32,050 nucleotides of DNA. Origin: Lachnospira sp900551945. GTDB taxonomy: Bacteria; Bacillota; Clostridia; Lachnospirales; Lachnospiraceae. The number at the start of each line of letters is the position of its first letter. Position 1 is the first letter of the stretch. The translations under genes were made by a program, and so were the position numbers. The stretch spans positions 1 to 32,050 of the forward strand of contig DBFCCI010000059.1 in assembly GCA_048380335.1 (NCBI GenBank). The letters run 5' to 3'. The notes beneath the pieces were generated by a model. The model was not told the origin of the DNA. It did not search any database and saw nothing but the letters and a program-made list of their open reading frames with translations. Positions 13,983 through 21,189 of this stretch are shown here, piece by piece.

Positions 13983-14621
13983 TTAGGCACGAATTTCCTT
14001 AACAAGAGCTACAGCTTCTGCTGTCATTTCCTTAATCTTGTCAAATTCGCCAGCCTTGATTAAGTCACCCTTAACCATCCAGCTTCCGCCACAGCAGAAA
14101 ATCTTGTCACAAGCAAGATAATCTTTGATATTCTTAGCATTAATTCCACCAGTAGGCATAATTCTTACTGAAGTATAAGCTGCACACATAGCCTTAATCA
14201 TAGCAAGTCCACCTGCTGCTTCAGCTGGGAAGAACTTAACTCTTGTAAGACCACGCTTAACTGCCTGTGCAAGTTCTGAAGGTGTTACGATACCTGGAAC
14301 TACTTCAATATTCTTTGAAATACAGTAATCAACGATTTCTGGGTCAAAGCCTGGGCTAACGATTAATGAAGCACCAGCTGCTACTGCTCTGTCAACCTGT
14401 TCAGTTGTAAGAACTGTACCTGCTGCAAGTACCATATCTGGATACTTTTCGTGCATTCTACGAATAGATTCTTCAGCAGCTTCTGTACGGAATGTAACTT
14501 CTGCACATGGAAGTCCACCTTCATATAAAGCTTCAGCTAATGGAAGTGCGTCCTCTACATCGTTTAATACTACTACTGGAATTACTCCAAGTTCTTCAAA
14601 TTTGTCTGCCATTGTACTCAT
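13983..14621 (-). CDS. eda: KDPG/KHG aldolase (2-dehydro-3-deoxy-phosphogluconate aldolase)
   Basis: A 212-residue class I aldolase that cleaves 2-keto-3-deoxy-6-phosphogluconate to pyruvate and glyceraldehyde 3-phosphate (and 4-hydroxy-2-oxoglutarate to pyruvate and glyoxylate). Catalytic residues by comparison with E. coli Eda (Glu45, Arg49, Lys133) are Glu41 and Arg45 in AEVTFRTEAA and Schiff-base Lys129 in RVKFFPAEA. The phosphate-binding PTGGI is at 156-160. AAGGAG lies 11 bases before the ATG. Codon use is richer in GC than its neighbours, which suggests high expression. No other Entner-Doudoroff or uronate genes adjoin it; it has its own promoter and terminator. Confidence 0.95.
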   Translation of the reverse strand: MSTMADKFEELGVIPVVVLNDVEDALPLAEALYEGGLPCAEVTFRTEAAEESIRRMHEKYPDMVLAAGTVLTTEQVDRAVAAGASLIVSPGFDPEIVDYCISKNIEVVPGIVTPSELAQAVKRGLTRVKFFPAEAAGGLAMIKAMCAAYTSVRIMPTGGINAKNIKDYLACDKIFCCGGSWMVKGDLIKAGEFDKIKEMTAEAVALVKEIRA

Positions 14622-14675
14622 AAAAATATAAACTCCTTTCTTACTATCATCTATACGATGATTTGGCTCACCTAT

Positions 14676-14703
14676 ATTATATACAATTTTTTGTGATTTG
14701 TAA
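14676..14703 (-). promoter_or_regulatory. Predicted promoter of eda
   Basis: On the minus strand TTACAA (14703-14698), a 16-base spacer and TATAAT (14681-14676). The leader carries a small ATCATC/GATGAT hairpin before the ribosome binding site. Confidence 0.4.
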
Positions 14704-14865
14704 TCCCATAAATGAAACTTTTTACTATATTTTTAGTATATATATATACTTTGTTAATTTATATACAAGCATGCCACAACTCACCACTTTTTTTAAAATA
14801 AATTCTAATTCATAAAGTATATTAAATTCTCTAAATAAACTCAAAACATATATTTATCATAATAA

Positions 14866-16212
14866 TCAATAGCACTTAGAGCAAGCCGTTTTTCCACTTG
14901 CTATTGCTTGTTCTTTTGTCACATGATTAGGATTTTTCATATTGCTACAATTAGGATTAGAATGATACTTCTTGCCATTGCCTGACGAAGCGACCCATAC
15001 CATTTCACCTGAACCACTTGTATCATCATCAACTACTGCTGCCTCTGTATCATCGTCAACTACTGGCTTCTCATCTAATGCTGGCAATGTATCAAACTGT
15101 TGATTTTCCTGCCTTGTATTTACCGATTGTACATCATCATTTTTTGAAGAAGCTGTTTGTGACACTTCTTCTTGCTTCGCCTTTTCTACTTGCTGTGCAA
15201 CTTCTTGTGCCTTTTGCTCAGATGTAGCTACTTGCTCATTAGACACATTACTTTGAGAAGTCTTAACACTACTGTTTGTTGATGAGTTTGCGATTGTAGA
15301 AGCATTTGACGAACTACTACTATCAGCTATAATCTGTATAGAACTGTCAACCCAGCTATCACCTGTTGCATAGTCGATAGCAATTCCCGGCTGTACGTTA
15401 TATACAAATATATTAAAGCAAATTCCCGCACCATTATCTTCAACTGACCAAGCTTCCATCTTAACGCCTGTTGCTACGAGATTATCACCTTCAAATACAG
15501 GTGTTACACGATAAAGCACATGATTATTAGTTGACTTAACATACTTTGCAACTGAATTTTCATAAGGAAGCATACCTTTTACATTTAAGTAACGTGTTCC
15601 TGTTATAAGATTTTTAACATTAGCATTTTCACCTGCAAGCTCAAATGCTATAAGGTGACATCTGTTGTAAAGATAATTCCCATCTACAAGTTCATGGTAA
15701 TTCATTGTGTGCCACCCCGTAGGCTTTACTGAACCTATTGCACCCCTTTTTTCTGTTGGCATAATTTCTTTACAGATATTGGCATAAGCTACGCCACATC
15801 TTTTAAGCTCATCAAGTTCACTATAGTTTTCAAATGCTGTTGTTACCTTTTCACTATCTGAAAATGATGGTACATTTCCATCAAGCTCAACGTAAAAGTA
15901 TCCGTTAAATGCTGGTACACTTGCGGAAGTATAATCTTTACTTGAAGCTGTCTGTGAATTTTGTAATTCAGTATCAGAATTACTATCGGTGTCATTTTCC
16001 GCCTTTTCTATATCAGACTCATTGTCTATAGCTTGATTAAGCTCATTTTGCGTTGAACTACTCTCAACTGATTGTGAAGCTTCAACTGTTGTCGCAACTG
16101 TAGAATTACTTTGAATACTATTATTTGCACTATTACCACAACCAGACAGCACTTGCACAAATAATATTAACGACAAAACAATTGATGATAAAACTTGTTT
16201 TCTCTTTTTCAT
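14866..16212 (-). CDS. DNA/RNA non-specific endonuclease lipoprotein (NucA/EndA type)
   Basis: A 448-residue lipoprotein with lipobox LSGC (Cys25). Residues 26-95 are a low-complexity Ser/Asn/Glu linker. The nuclease domain at about 98-290 carries the His-Me motif in YNRCHLIAFEL (probable general base His186) and NLITGTRYLNVKGMLPYEN with metal-site candidates Asn210 and Asn219. A second linker (295-400) leads to a C-terminal Cys-rich module: KKYHSNPNCSNM, then GKTACSKCY (His417, Cys422, Cys444, Cys447). It probably degrades extracellular nucleic acid at the cell surface. The usual DRGH is NRCH here. It is transcribed alone, and no clear terminator was found. Confidence 0.85.
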   Translation of the reverse strand: MKKRKQVLSSIVLSLILFVQVLSGCGNSANNSIQSNSTVATTVEASQSVESSSTQNELNQAIDNESDIEKAENDTDSNSDTELQNSQTASSKDYTSASVPAFNGYFYVELDGNVPSFSDSEKVTTAFENYSELDELKRCGVAYANICKEIMPTEKRGAIGSVKPTGWHTMNYHELVDGNYLYNRCHLIAFELAGENANVKNLITGTRYLNVKGMLPYENSVAKYVKSTNNHVLYRVTPVFEGDNLVATGVKMEAWSVEDNGAGICFNIFVYNVQPGIAIDYATGDSWVDSSIQIIADSSSSSNASTIANSSTNSSVKTSQSNVSNEQVATSEQKAQEVAQQVEKAKQEEVSQTASSKNDDVQSVNTRQENQQFDTLPALDEKPVVDDDTEAAVVDDDTSGSGEMVWVASSGNGKKYHSNPNCSNMKNPNHVTKEQAIASGKTACSKCY

Positions 16213-16246
16213 AAATTCTCCTTTCTTACATCATTTAGTTAGGCTT

Positions 16247-16264
16247 ATTTTGACTCGTTGTTCA
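16247..16264 (-). repeat. Short fragment of the three-hairpin repeat
   Basis: TTTGACTCGTTGTTC is a 15-base exact match to the middle of copies B and C, just upstream of the nuclease gene. No hairpins accompany it, so it may be a remnant or chance. Confidence 0.3.
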
Positions 16265-16410
16265 ATAACACATGAAAATAATATAGCCTTTATAATGATA
16301 TATTTAACAACAACATTATATCAGAAAAACAATAAAAAACCTACTCTCATTGATTCCACACTTTTTATTCTATATATCAAGAACCTTTAACTATAAAAAC
16401 ATTCTCTACG

Positions 16411-16573
16411 AATTTCTTAACTCTTAAATTATTGCGACAATCACAAAATATCGTGTAAGCTATAAACTTTAGTCCAAATAAATATAAATAACTTATAATT
16501 CACAAATCATAAAAAAACAACTTCCTATATTTATATGAATTTACGTTATTATCATATAAATATAGAAAGTTGT
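16411..16573 (-). repeat. Three-hairpin intergenic repeat, copy D, acting as terminator of the AI-2E gene
   Basis: Hairpin I is AATTT/AAATT near 16411-16430. The diverged core is 16433-16475 (ATTGCGACAATCACAAAATA). Hairpin III pairs 16517-16537 with 16553-16573 with one mismatch. On the minus strand the stem is followed by seven Ts (16511-16517), a strong intrinsic terminator 60 bases after the AI-2E family gene. The rest of 16213-16632 holds no gene. Confidence 0.65.
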
Positions 16574-16632
16574 AGTTAAATACTCCCGCTTATTACAATA
16601 CAAGAAATAGTATTACTTAATAGTATTAAAAT

Positions 16633-17805
16633 CTATGCTGGAACTTTTCTATTCACATCTTCTCTTACAATCTGATAAATTGCAGAAGCCACTGGTACAG
16701 CAACTAACATTCCCATAATACCCATTACACCGCCGCCAACAGTAACTGCTGCAAGCACCCAGATACCCGGAAGCCCGATTGAAGAACCTACTACCTTTGG
16801 ATAAATAAGATTGCCTTCTATCTGTTGTAATATTACAAGGTATATAAGAAATATAACTGATTGCACCGGTGATACTGTAAATATCATAAGTGCTCCCACA
16901 CCTGCTCCTATGTAAGCACCTGCAATAGGTATTAATGCTGTAAACCCAATAAGACAACCTGTCATTACAGCATAAGGCAGTCTTAAAATCAACATTCCAA
17001 GCATACAAAGCACGCCTAAGATAACGGCTTCTGTACACTGTCCTATAATAAAGCTCTTAAAAGATTTGTTTAATACACCAAGTACATAGAATATCTTATT
17101 TGTTATCTTGTCAGGTATATATCTTTTAAATAACCTTGTAAACTGGTTACCTAACTTTTCTTTCCAATACAATATGTATATTGAAAATATAAATGCTACA
17201 GCAAGTGTAACTGTTGTTGATATTATTGATGTTACTACTTGTGTTGCAATCCCCATAGCTCCGCCTAAGCCACTTAACAATATATTAACACCCTTTATAA
17301 TAGTATCTTTAATATTAATATCTCCTAAAAACTTTTGTATATCCGTCTGTACTAGACTGTTAATATCAAAGTTTTGCTCTGCCCACTTAACCGTATTGTC
17401 TATGGCAGCAGGCATTTTATCAAGTAAAAGCTCAATACAACCAATAAGCTCCGGCACTACCATACGAATAATAAGAAATACTATTAATACAATACTAAAA
17501 TATGCTAATATCATGCAAAATGGTCTTTTTAAACTTGAGATTACACTCTTTTTTTGAGTGTTACCATTTGTGTTATTATTTGCTTTATTCTTACTTACTA
17601 ATAGCGATATCTTTGAAAATATATTCTCATAAAAGGACATAAGTATATTAACAGCATACGCCATAATCCCCCCCACTATAAGCGGAATTACTGCCCCCAA
17701 GACTCCACCTGCAATATTTGCAAAGCTGTTCCAATAATTAATAAGCACATATATAACAAGCACTGTAACAACTGCCCGAAAACAAGTCTTCCATTTTAAC
17801 TCCAT
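16633..17805 (-). CDS. AI-2E family transporter (PerM/YdbI-like)
   Basis: A 390-residue polytopic protein of the AI-2E transporter family (PF01594). It has membrane segments near the N-terminus, a soluble central stretch (LLDKMPAAIDNTVKWAEQNF) and the conserved C-terminal half (FIIGQCTEAVILGVLCMLGM, LIPIAGAYIGAGVGAL, LQQIEGNLIYPKVVGSSIGL). In some relatives the family exports autoinducer-2, and in others it works as a Na+/H+ or general exporter, so the substrate is unknown. AAGGAGAATTGT precedes the ATG. It is a single gene, with an unusual set of ACTCAA half-sites in its leader. Confidence 0.9.
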   Translation of the reverse strand: MELKWKTCFRAVVTVLVIYVLINYWNSFANIAGGVLGAVIPLIVGGIMAYAVNILMSFYENIFSKISLLVSKNKANNNTNGNTQKKSVISSLKRPFCMILAYFSIVLIVFLIIRMVVPELIGCIELLLDKMPAAIDNTVKWAEQNFDINSLVQTDIQKFLGDINIKDTIIKGVNILLSGLGGAMGIATQVVTSIISTTVTLAVAFIFSIYILYWKEKLGNQFTRLFKRYIPDKITNKIFYVLGVLNKSFKSFIIGQCTEAVILGVLCMLGMLILRLPYAVMTGCLIGFTALIPIAGAYIGAGVGALMIFTVSPVQSVIFLIYLVILQQIEGNLIYPKVVGSSIGLPGIWVLAAVTVGGGVMGIMGMLVAVPVASAIYQIVREDVNRKVPA

Positions 17806-17821
17806 ACAATTCTCCTTAAAA

Positions 17822-17851
17822 ACTCAAATTGAGTATATAAATTTTACTCAA
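17822..17851 (-). promoter_or_regulatory. Operator-like half-sites in the AI-2E gene leader
   Basis: ACTCAA-A-TTGAGT (17822-17834) is a perfect palindrome, followed 11 bases later by another ACTCAA (17846-17851). The middle half-site can pair with either neighbour. It lies 16-46 bases upstream of the start codon. Confidence 0.4.
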
Positions 17852-17880
17852 TGATATCATATCAATTCAGCAAAAACAAC

Positions 17881-17905
17881 AAAGCGGACATTTACAATCC
17901 GCTTT
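17881..17905 (-). terminator. Intrinsic terminator upstream of the AI-2E gene
   Basis: AAAGCGGA pairs with TCCGCTTT around a nine-base loop. Read on the minus strand it is followed by GTTGTTTTTGC. It would stop readthrough from the thioredoxin operon into the AI-2E gene. Confidence 0.6.
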
Positions 17906-17927
17906 ATTAGACTGACTACTCTCCACA

Positions 17928-17965
17928 TCAAGCTATGGTTTTTTCGCCACTTATTTATAACTATC
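17928..17965 (+). repeat. Short intergenic repeat, copy 2
   Basis: CTATGG, six Ts, then GCCACTTATTTATAAC, matching 1554-1597. The remaining bases to 18232 hold no gene apart from the hairpin at 18099-18140. Confidence 0.5.
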
Positions 17966-18098
17966 ATTGTACTACTCTATATTCCATTGGTCTAATTAAA
18001 AAACCGTTAAAAAAGCATAAATTAATTTTGTTACAATATAAACAATCGTGCTGTCACACTAAAAAAATTTTATACAAAATATAGAAATTTACAAAAAT

Positions 18099-18140
18099 GT
18101 GCTATCAACCCCACTTCTTTATATATGAGATAGATAGCAC
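18099..18140 (-). terminator. Probable terminator of the peroxide-defence operon
   Basis: GTGCTATC (18099-18106) pairs with GATAGCAC (18133-18140). On the minus strand the stem is followed by ATTTTTG. It lies about 93 bases after the reductase stop codon. The 26-base loop is long for a terminator. Confidence 0.45.
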
Positions 18141-18232
18141 TAATCTAAAAATTATAGTTGTTAAATAATAATATACTATAATAAATATAGAGATTGCATA
18201 TAAGAACTTAACGGACTTTAGTAGTTGGAGTA

Positions 18233-19102
18233 TCAGTTTGCTAAATTATCAAGGTATGCTGCCGCTGACAGTGCCGCAACATTGCCTTCTCCTGCTGCCT
18301 TTATATATTGATAAGGCTTTCCAACTATATCACCTGCCGCAAAACAGCCTTGTATACTTGTATTCATAAGCCTATCAGTTACGATATGATTATCTTTAAT
18401 AGCAATACCATTTATAAGCTGGTCTGTTGAAACACTATCACGAAGTACAAATACTCCATCTGCCACAATGCTTTCTTGTTCACTATTTTTAAATGTAACA
18501 ACCATCTTGTCATCTTCTTTATTTATGCAGGCTGGTGTTCCATTAACTATTTCAATTTTTTCACTCAATTTACTTTCTAGCTTATACATTGGAATATAAT
18601 ATACTTTACTTGCTGTATGTGTAAGAAATTCAGCTTCATTTTCCTGCTCCTTGTCATAACCTATTACAACAGTTGTCTTGTTGTTATATGCAAATGCGTC
18701 ACACGTTGCACAATAGCTTACGCCACTACCTAGAAACTCCCTTTCACCATCTATTTGCTTTGTAAAATTGACTCCGCAAGCGAGTATTACTGCTTTGGCT
18801 TCATACATATTGTTAGCTTTAGATAGCATTGAAAAATGGTCTTTCATTTTTACAACATTAGTAATCCTATCTTCTGTGATGTCAATTCCCATAGCTTGTA
18901 TATGACTAGAAAATGCTTCTGCCATTTGCTGCCCTGTCATACCATACATTCCAAGATAGTTATTAACTTGATGTGCCTTGACAAGCTTATCACTCAGCTT
19001 ATTACTTCCAAATATTATAATATTTTTCTTACGCACTTTAGCATTAATGGCAGCAGATAACCCCGCCACACCAGTTCCAATTATCGCTATATCATATACC
19101 AT
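18233..19102 (-). CDS. Thioredoxin reductase-like flavoprotein lacking NADPH motifs (FFTR-like)
   Basis: A 289-residue flavoprotein with the FAD motif GTGVAG (9-14), the redox pair Cys131-x-x-Cys134 (YCATCDAF) and the C-terminal FAD block AAGDIVGKPYQYIKAAGEG. The NADPH elements of ordinary TrxB are absent: GGGxSA is replaced by GYDKEQENEAEF and HRRxxxR by IPMYKLESKLS. This pattern is known from clostridial ferredoxin-dependent flavin thioredoxin reductases. It should reduce the adjacent thioredoxin, probably with ferredoxin as donor (inference). The start chosen is ATG 19102, with GGAG six bases upstream; a GTG at 19123 lacks a site. It is the last gene after gpx and trxA. Confidence 0.8.
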   Translation of the reverse strand: MVYDIAIIGTGVAGLSAAINAKVRKKNIIIFGSNKLSDKLVKAHQVNNYLGMYGMTGQQMAEAFSSHIQAMGIDITEDRITNVVKMKDHFSMLSKANNMYEAKAVILACGVNFTKQIDGEREFLGSGVSYCATCDAFAYNNKTTVVIGYDKEQENEAEFLTHTASKVYYIPMYKLESKLSEKIEIVNGTPACINKEDDKMVVTFKNSEQESIVADGVFVLRDSVSTDQLINGIAIKDNHIVTDRLMNTSIQGCFAAGDIVGKPYQYIKAAGEGNVAALSAAAYLDNLAN

Positions 19103-19181
19103 AAAGTTCTCCATTTCTATCACTATAAGTAGTTACTCCATAAACAGCAAAACATTTATTTACTATAGTTTTAAAACAATA

Positions 19182-19490
19182 TTATTTTAAAAGGTCTAAT
19201 ACTTGCTCTTTTGATATAAGTCCTACACTTCTTTTAGCTTCTTTTCCACCATCAAACAATATAAGTGTTGGAATTGATACAACATTATATTTTTGAGCTG
19301 TTGAAACAGCATTATCTACATTTAACTTAACAACTTTAACGCCACTAACTTCGCTTGCTGCTTCTTCTACAATAGGGCCTAACATCATACATGGGCCACA
19401 CCATGCTGCCCAAAAATCAACTAATACTGGCACATCTGACTGTAATACTTCCTTTTCAAATTCCTGTTCGTTAATGTTTTTAACTTCCAT
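19182..19490 (-). CDS. trxA: Thioredoxin
   Basis: A 102-residue cytosolic thioredoxin with the active site WAAWCGPCMMLGP and the cis-proline region VVSIPTLILF. It keeps protein and peroxidase disulfides reduced. The neighbours explain its role: upstream (105 bases) is a Cys-type glutathione peroxidase that would use it as donor, and downstream (80 bases) is the reductase that would recharge it. AAGAGGAA precedes the ATG. Confidence 0.95.
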   Translation of the reverse strand: MEVKNINEQEFEKEVLQSDVPVLVDFWAAWCGPCMMLGPIVEEAASEVSGVKVVKLNVDNAVSTAQKYNVVSIPTLILFDGGKEAKRSVGLISKEQVLDLLK

Positions 19491-19595
19491 ATTCTTCCTC
19501 TTTCTTGACGGATATAGTAACTTAAAATTATATTATAAAACTTTATTTTATGGCTGTCAGTATTCCGCCATACAACTAACAGCTCATATTAACAT

Positions 19596-20141
19596 TTATA
19601 AAAGCTCTTTGACAGCTTCTTCAACAACGTGCATATCAGTTGTTGGTTCAAATCTTTTTACTACATTTCCATTTCTATCAATAAGAAACTTCGTAAAATT
19701 CCACTTAATATCTGGTTCATTTTCATAATTAGGGTGTTCTCTTAACATCATACTCTTTATTATAGGTGTAAGTGGGTGTTCTTCATCGAAACCTGCAAAT
19801 CCCTTTTCATTTTGTAAAAACTTAAAAAGTGGAAGTGCATTTTCACCATTTACATCTACCTTAGAAAATCTCGAAAACTTAAGTCCAAACTTAGCATCAC
19901 AAAATGTAGCTATCTCCTCATTACTTCCCGGAGCCTGCTTTCCAAATTGATTACAAGGAAACTCAAGCACATCAAAGCCTTGTTCAGCAAATTTTTCATA
20001 AATTTTTTCAAGGTCGTCATACTGTGGTGTAAACCCGCACTGTGTTGCGGAATTAACAATAAGAAGTACCTCTCCTTCATACTCTCTTAATGAGATTTCA
20101 TCTCCATAAACATTTTCTGCGTTAAAATCATAAATATTCAT
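19596..20141 (-). CDS. Glutathione peroxidase family protein, Cys-type, probably thioredoxin-dependent
   Basis: A 181-residue peroxidase. Peroxidatic Cys35 is in NSATQCGFTP (cysteine, not selenocysteine), with Gln65 or Gln69 in FPCNQFGKQAPGSNEEI and Trp147 in IKWNFTKFL completing the catalytic set. Cys81 (ATFCDAKFG) is placed like the resolving cysteine of thioredoxin-dependent Gpx enzymes. It reduces hydrogen or organic peroxides in the cytosol. The start chosen is ATG 20141, with GAGG five bases upstream, giving MNIYDFNAEN; a start at 20162 lacks a site. It leads the gpx-trxA-reductase operon and has its own promoter. Confidence 0.92.
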   Translation of the reverse strand: MNIYDFNAENVYGDEISLREYEGEVLLIVNSATQCGFTPQYDDLEKIYEKFAEQGFDVLEFPCNQFGKQAPGSNEEIATFCDAKFGLKFSRFSKVDVNGENALPLFKFLQNEKGFAGFDEEHPLTPIIKSMMLREHPNYENEPDIKWNFTKFLIDRNGNVVKRFEPTTDMHVVEEAVKELL

Positions 20142-20157
20142 AATAACCTCTATTTTT

Positions 20158-20178
20158 AACAATGTAAAACGAATTGTT
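20158..20178. promoter_or_regulatory. Operator-like palindrome in the gpx leader
   Basis: AACAAT and ATTGTT separated by nine bases, between the predicted gpx promoter and its ribosome binding site. It is a candidate site for the OhrR-like regulator encoded upstream, whose own promoter has ATTGT/ACAAT repeats. Confidence 0.4.
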
Positions 20179-20196
20179 CACCATTAAATTGCTTAC

Positions 20197-20224
20197 AATA
20201 TATTAACTTGAAAAAATTTGACAA
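20197..20224 (-). promoter_or_regulatory. Predicted promoter of the gpx-trxA-reductase operon
   Basis: On the minus strand TTGTCA (20224-20219), a 16-base spacer and TATATT (20202-20197), 56 bases before the gpx ATG. Confidence 0.5.
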
Positions 20225-20257
20225 TAATTTACTCACTAATTATTCAATAAACTATGC

Positions 20258-20350
20258 AAACTATACTCTACAAGTTGTGTATAGTTTATACGACTATTGC
20301 TAATCTCTTGTGCAATAACAAGCTTTCATTCGGTATTTGAATAAATAAAA
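20258..20350 (-). repeat. Three-hairpin intergenic repeat, copy E (diverged)
   Basis: Hairpin I is a perfect AAACTATAC/GTATAGTTT (20258-20266/20279-20287). The core 20291-20350 (ACTATTGCTAATCTCTTGTG) aligns with copies B and C. Hairpin III is weak. It lies 136 bases downstream of the MarR-type regulator on the minus strand. Nothing else was seen in 20225-20485. Confidence 0.5.
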
Positions 20351-20485
20351 ACTCTATATAATAATTAGTTTTAATCAAATCACAATATTTATTCTATATA
20401 TTCCGCAATAAAGTATCTACAAAACACAGGGAAATTGACTATTTTTCAATATAAATATGCCAATATCCCAAATTAAAAAATAACT

Positions 20486-20920
20486 TTAAAAATTATCTAA
20501 CACCTTATGCAATATAGAATATAATACCTTAGCTTCATTGTCGTCAAGTGTCATACAACATCGTATCTTTTTAGGTATCTTAACCGCTTCTTCCTTTAGC
20601 TCATCGCCCTTAGCTGTGATAGAAATACAAACATTTCTCTCATCACTTTCCATGCGCTTTCTTGTAACATACCCCTTCTGCTCAAGCTTCTTAAGAAGTG
20701 GTGTAAGTGTTCCAGAGTCAAGATAAAGTCTATTGCCAAGCTCTGTGACCGTAACTTCCTTCTTTTCCCAAAGCACCATCATTGCAATATATTGTGTATA
20801 CGTCAAATTAAGCTCATCTAAAAATGGCTTATACTTCCTAACAATCTCCTTTGAACAGACATACAATGGAAAACAAAGCTGATTATCAAGCCTTATCCCA
20901 GCATATTTGTCATCATTCAC
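20486..20920 (-). CDS. MarR family regulator, OhrR-like peroxide sensor
   Basis: A 144-residue winged-helix protein: YTQYIAMMVLWEKKEVTVTE, LGNRLYLDSGTLTPLLKKLE and the wing GYVTRKRMESDERNV. Cys16 in DNQLCFPLY occupies the place of the reactive cysteine of OhrR proteins, which lose DNA binding when it is oxidised by organic peroxide. The start chosen is GTG 20920 with GGGGA six bases upstream. The promoter at 20979-21007 overlaps any earlier ATG, so longer versions are impossible from that promoter. The gene lies upstream of the gpx-trx operon on the same strand and probably represses itself and that operon. Confidence 0.85.
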   Translation of the reverse strand: MNDDKYAGIRLDNQLCFPLYVCSKEIVRKYKPFLDELNLTYTQYIAMMVLWEKKEVTVTELGNRLYLDSGTLTPLLKKLEQKGYVTRKRMESDERNVCISITAKGDELKEEAVKIPKKIRCCMTLDDNEAKVLYSILHKVLDNF

Positions 20921-20955
20921 AAACATTCCCCATTTCCATACCAAAATAAAATACA

Positions 20956-20972
20956 ACAACTCATCAAGTTGT
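20956..20972. promoter_or_regulatory. Operator-like palindrome at the transcription start of the OhrR-like gene
   Basis: ACAACT and AGTTGT around CATCA, just downstream of the -10. A second palindrome, ATTGT-AC-ACAAT (20979-20990), overlaps the -10 itself. Both suit autorepression. Confidence 0.5.
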
Positions 20973-20978
20973 AAATAT

Positions 20979-21007
20979 ATTGTACACAATCTAATTGCAT
21001 ACGTCAA
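20979..21007 (-). promoter_or_regulatory. Promoter of the OhrR-like regulator gene
   Basis: On the minus strand TTGACG (21007-21002), exactly 17 bases, then TACAAT (20984-20979). This is among the best promoter matches in the window. Confidence 0.65.
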
Positions 21008-21095
21008 GTATTTAATAAAATTTTTTTCATTTTTATATTTTACATTTATAAGTTAATTAAGATATTTCAACATCCTAGTTAATAAACTTCCATAA

Positions 21096-21123
21096 GATAT
21101 CAGTTTGATATAATACTGATATC
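21096..21123. other. AT-rich hairpin GATATCAGT/ACTGATATC
   Basis: Perfect 9-bp arms around a ten-base loop, about 90 bases upstream of the OhrR-like promoter. It could be a second terminator after the MCP gene or a protein site. Confidence 0.35.
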
Positions 21124-21135
21124 TTCATAACTTAA

Positions 21136-21179
21136 AAAGCTATTACAACAATGCCCATAGTCATTATTGTAATAGCTTT
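21136..21179 (-). terminator. Terminator of the MCP gene
   Basis: AAAGCTATTACAACAATG pairs with CATTATTGTAATAGCTTT (18 bp, one G-U). T-tracts lie on both sides. It starts 11 bases after the MCP stop codon. Confidence 0.85.
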
Positions 21180-21189
21180 TTATATTTTA

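Noticed and set aside
20921..21007. Longer form of the OhrR-like regulator starting at 21007
   Set aside because: That ATG lies inside the -35 box of the near-consensus promoter, and the extra residues do not resemble the family.
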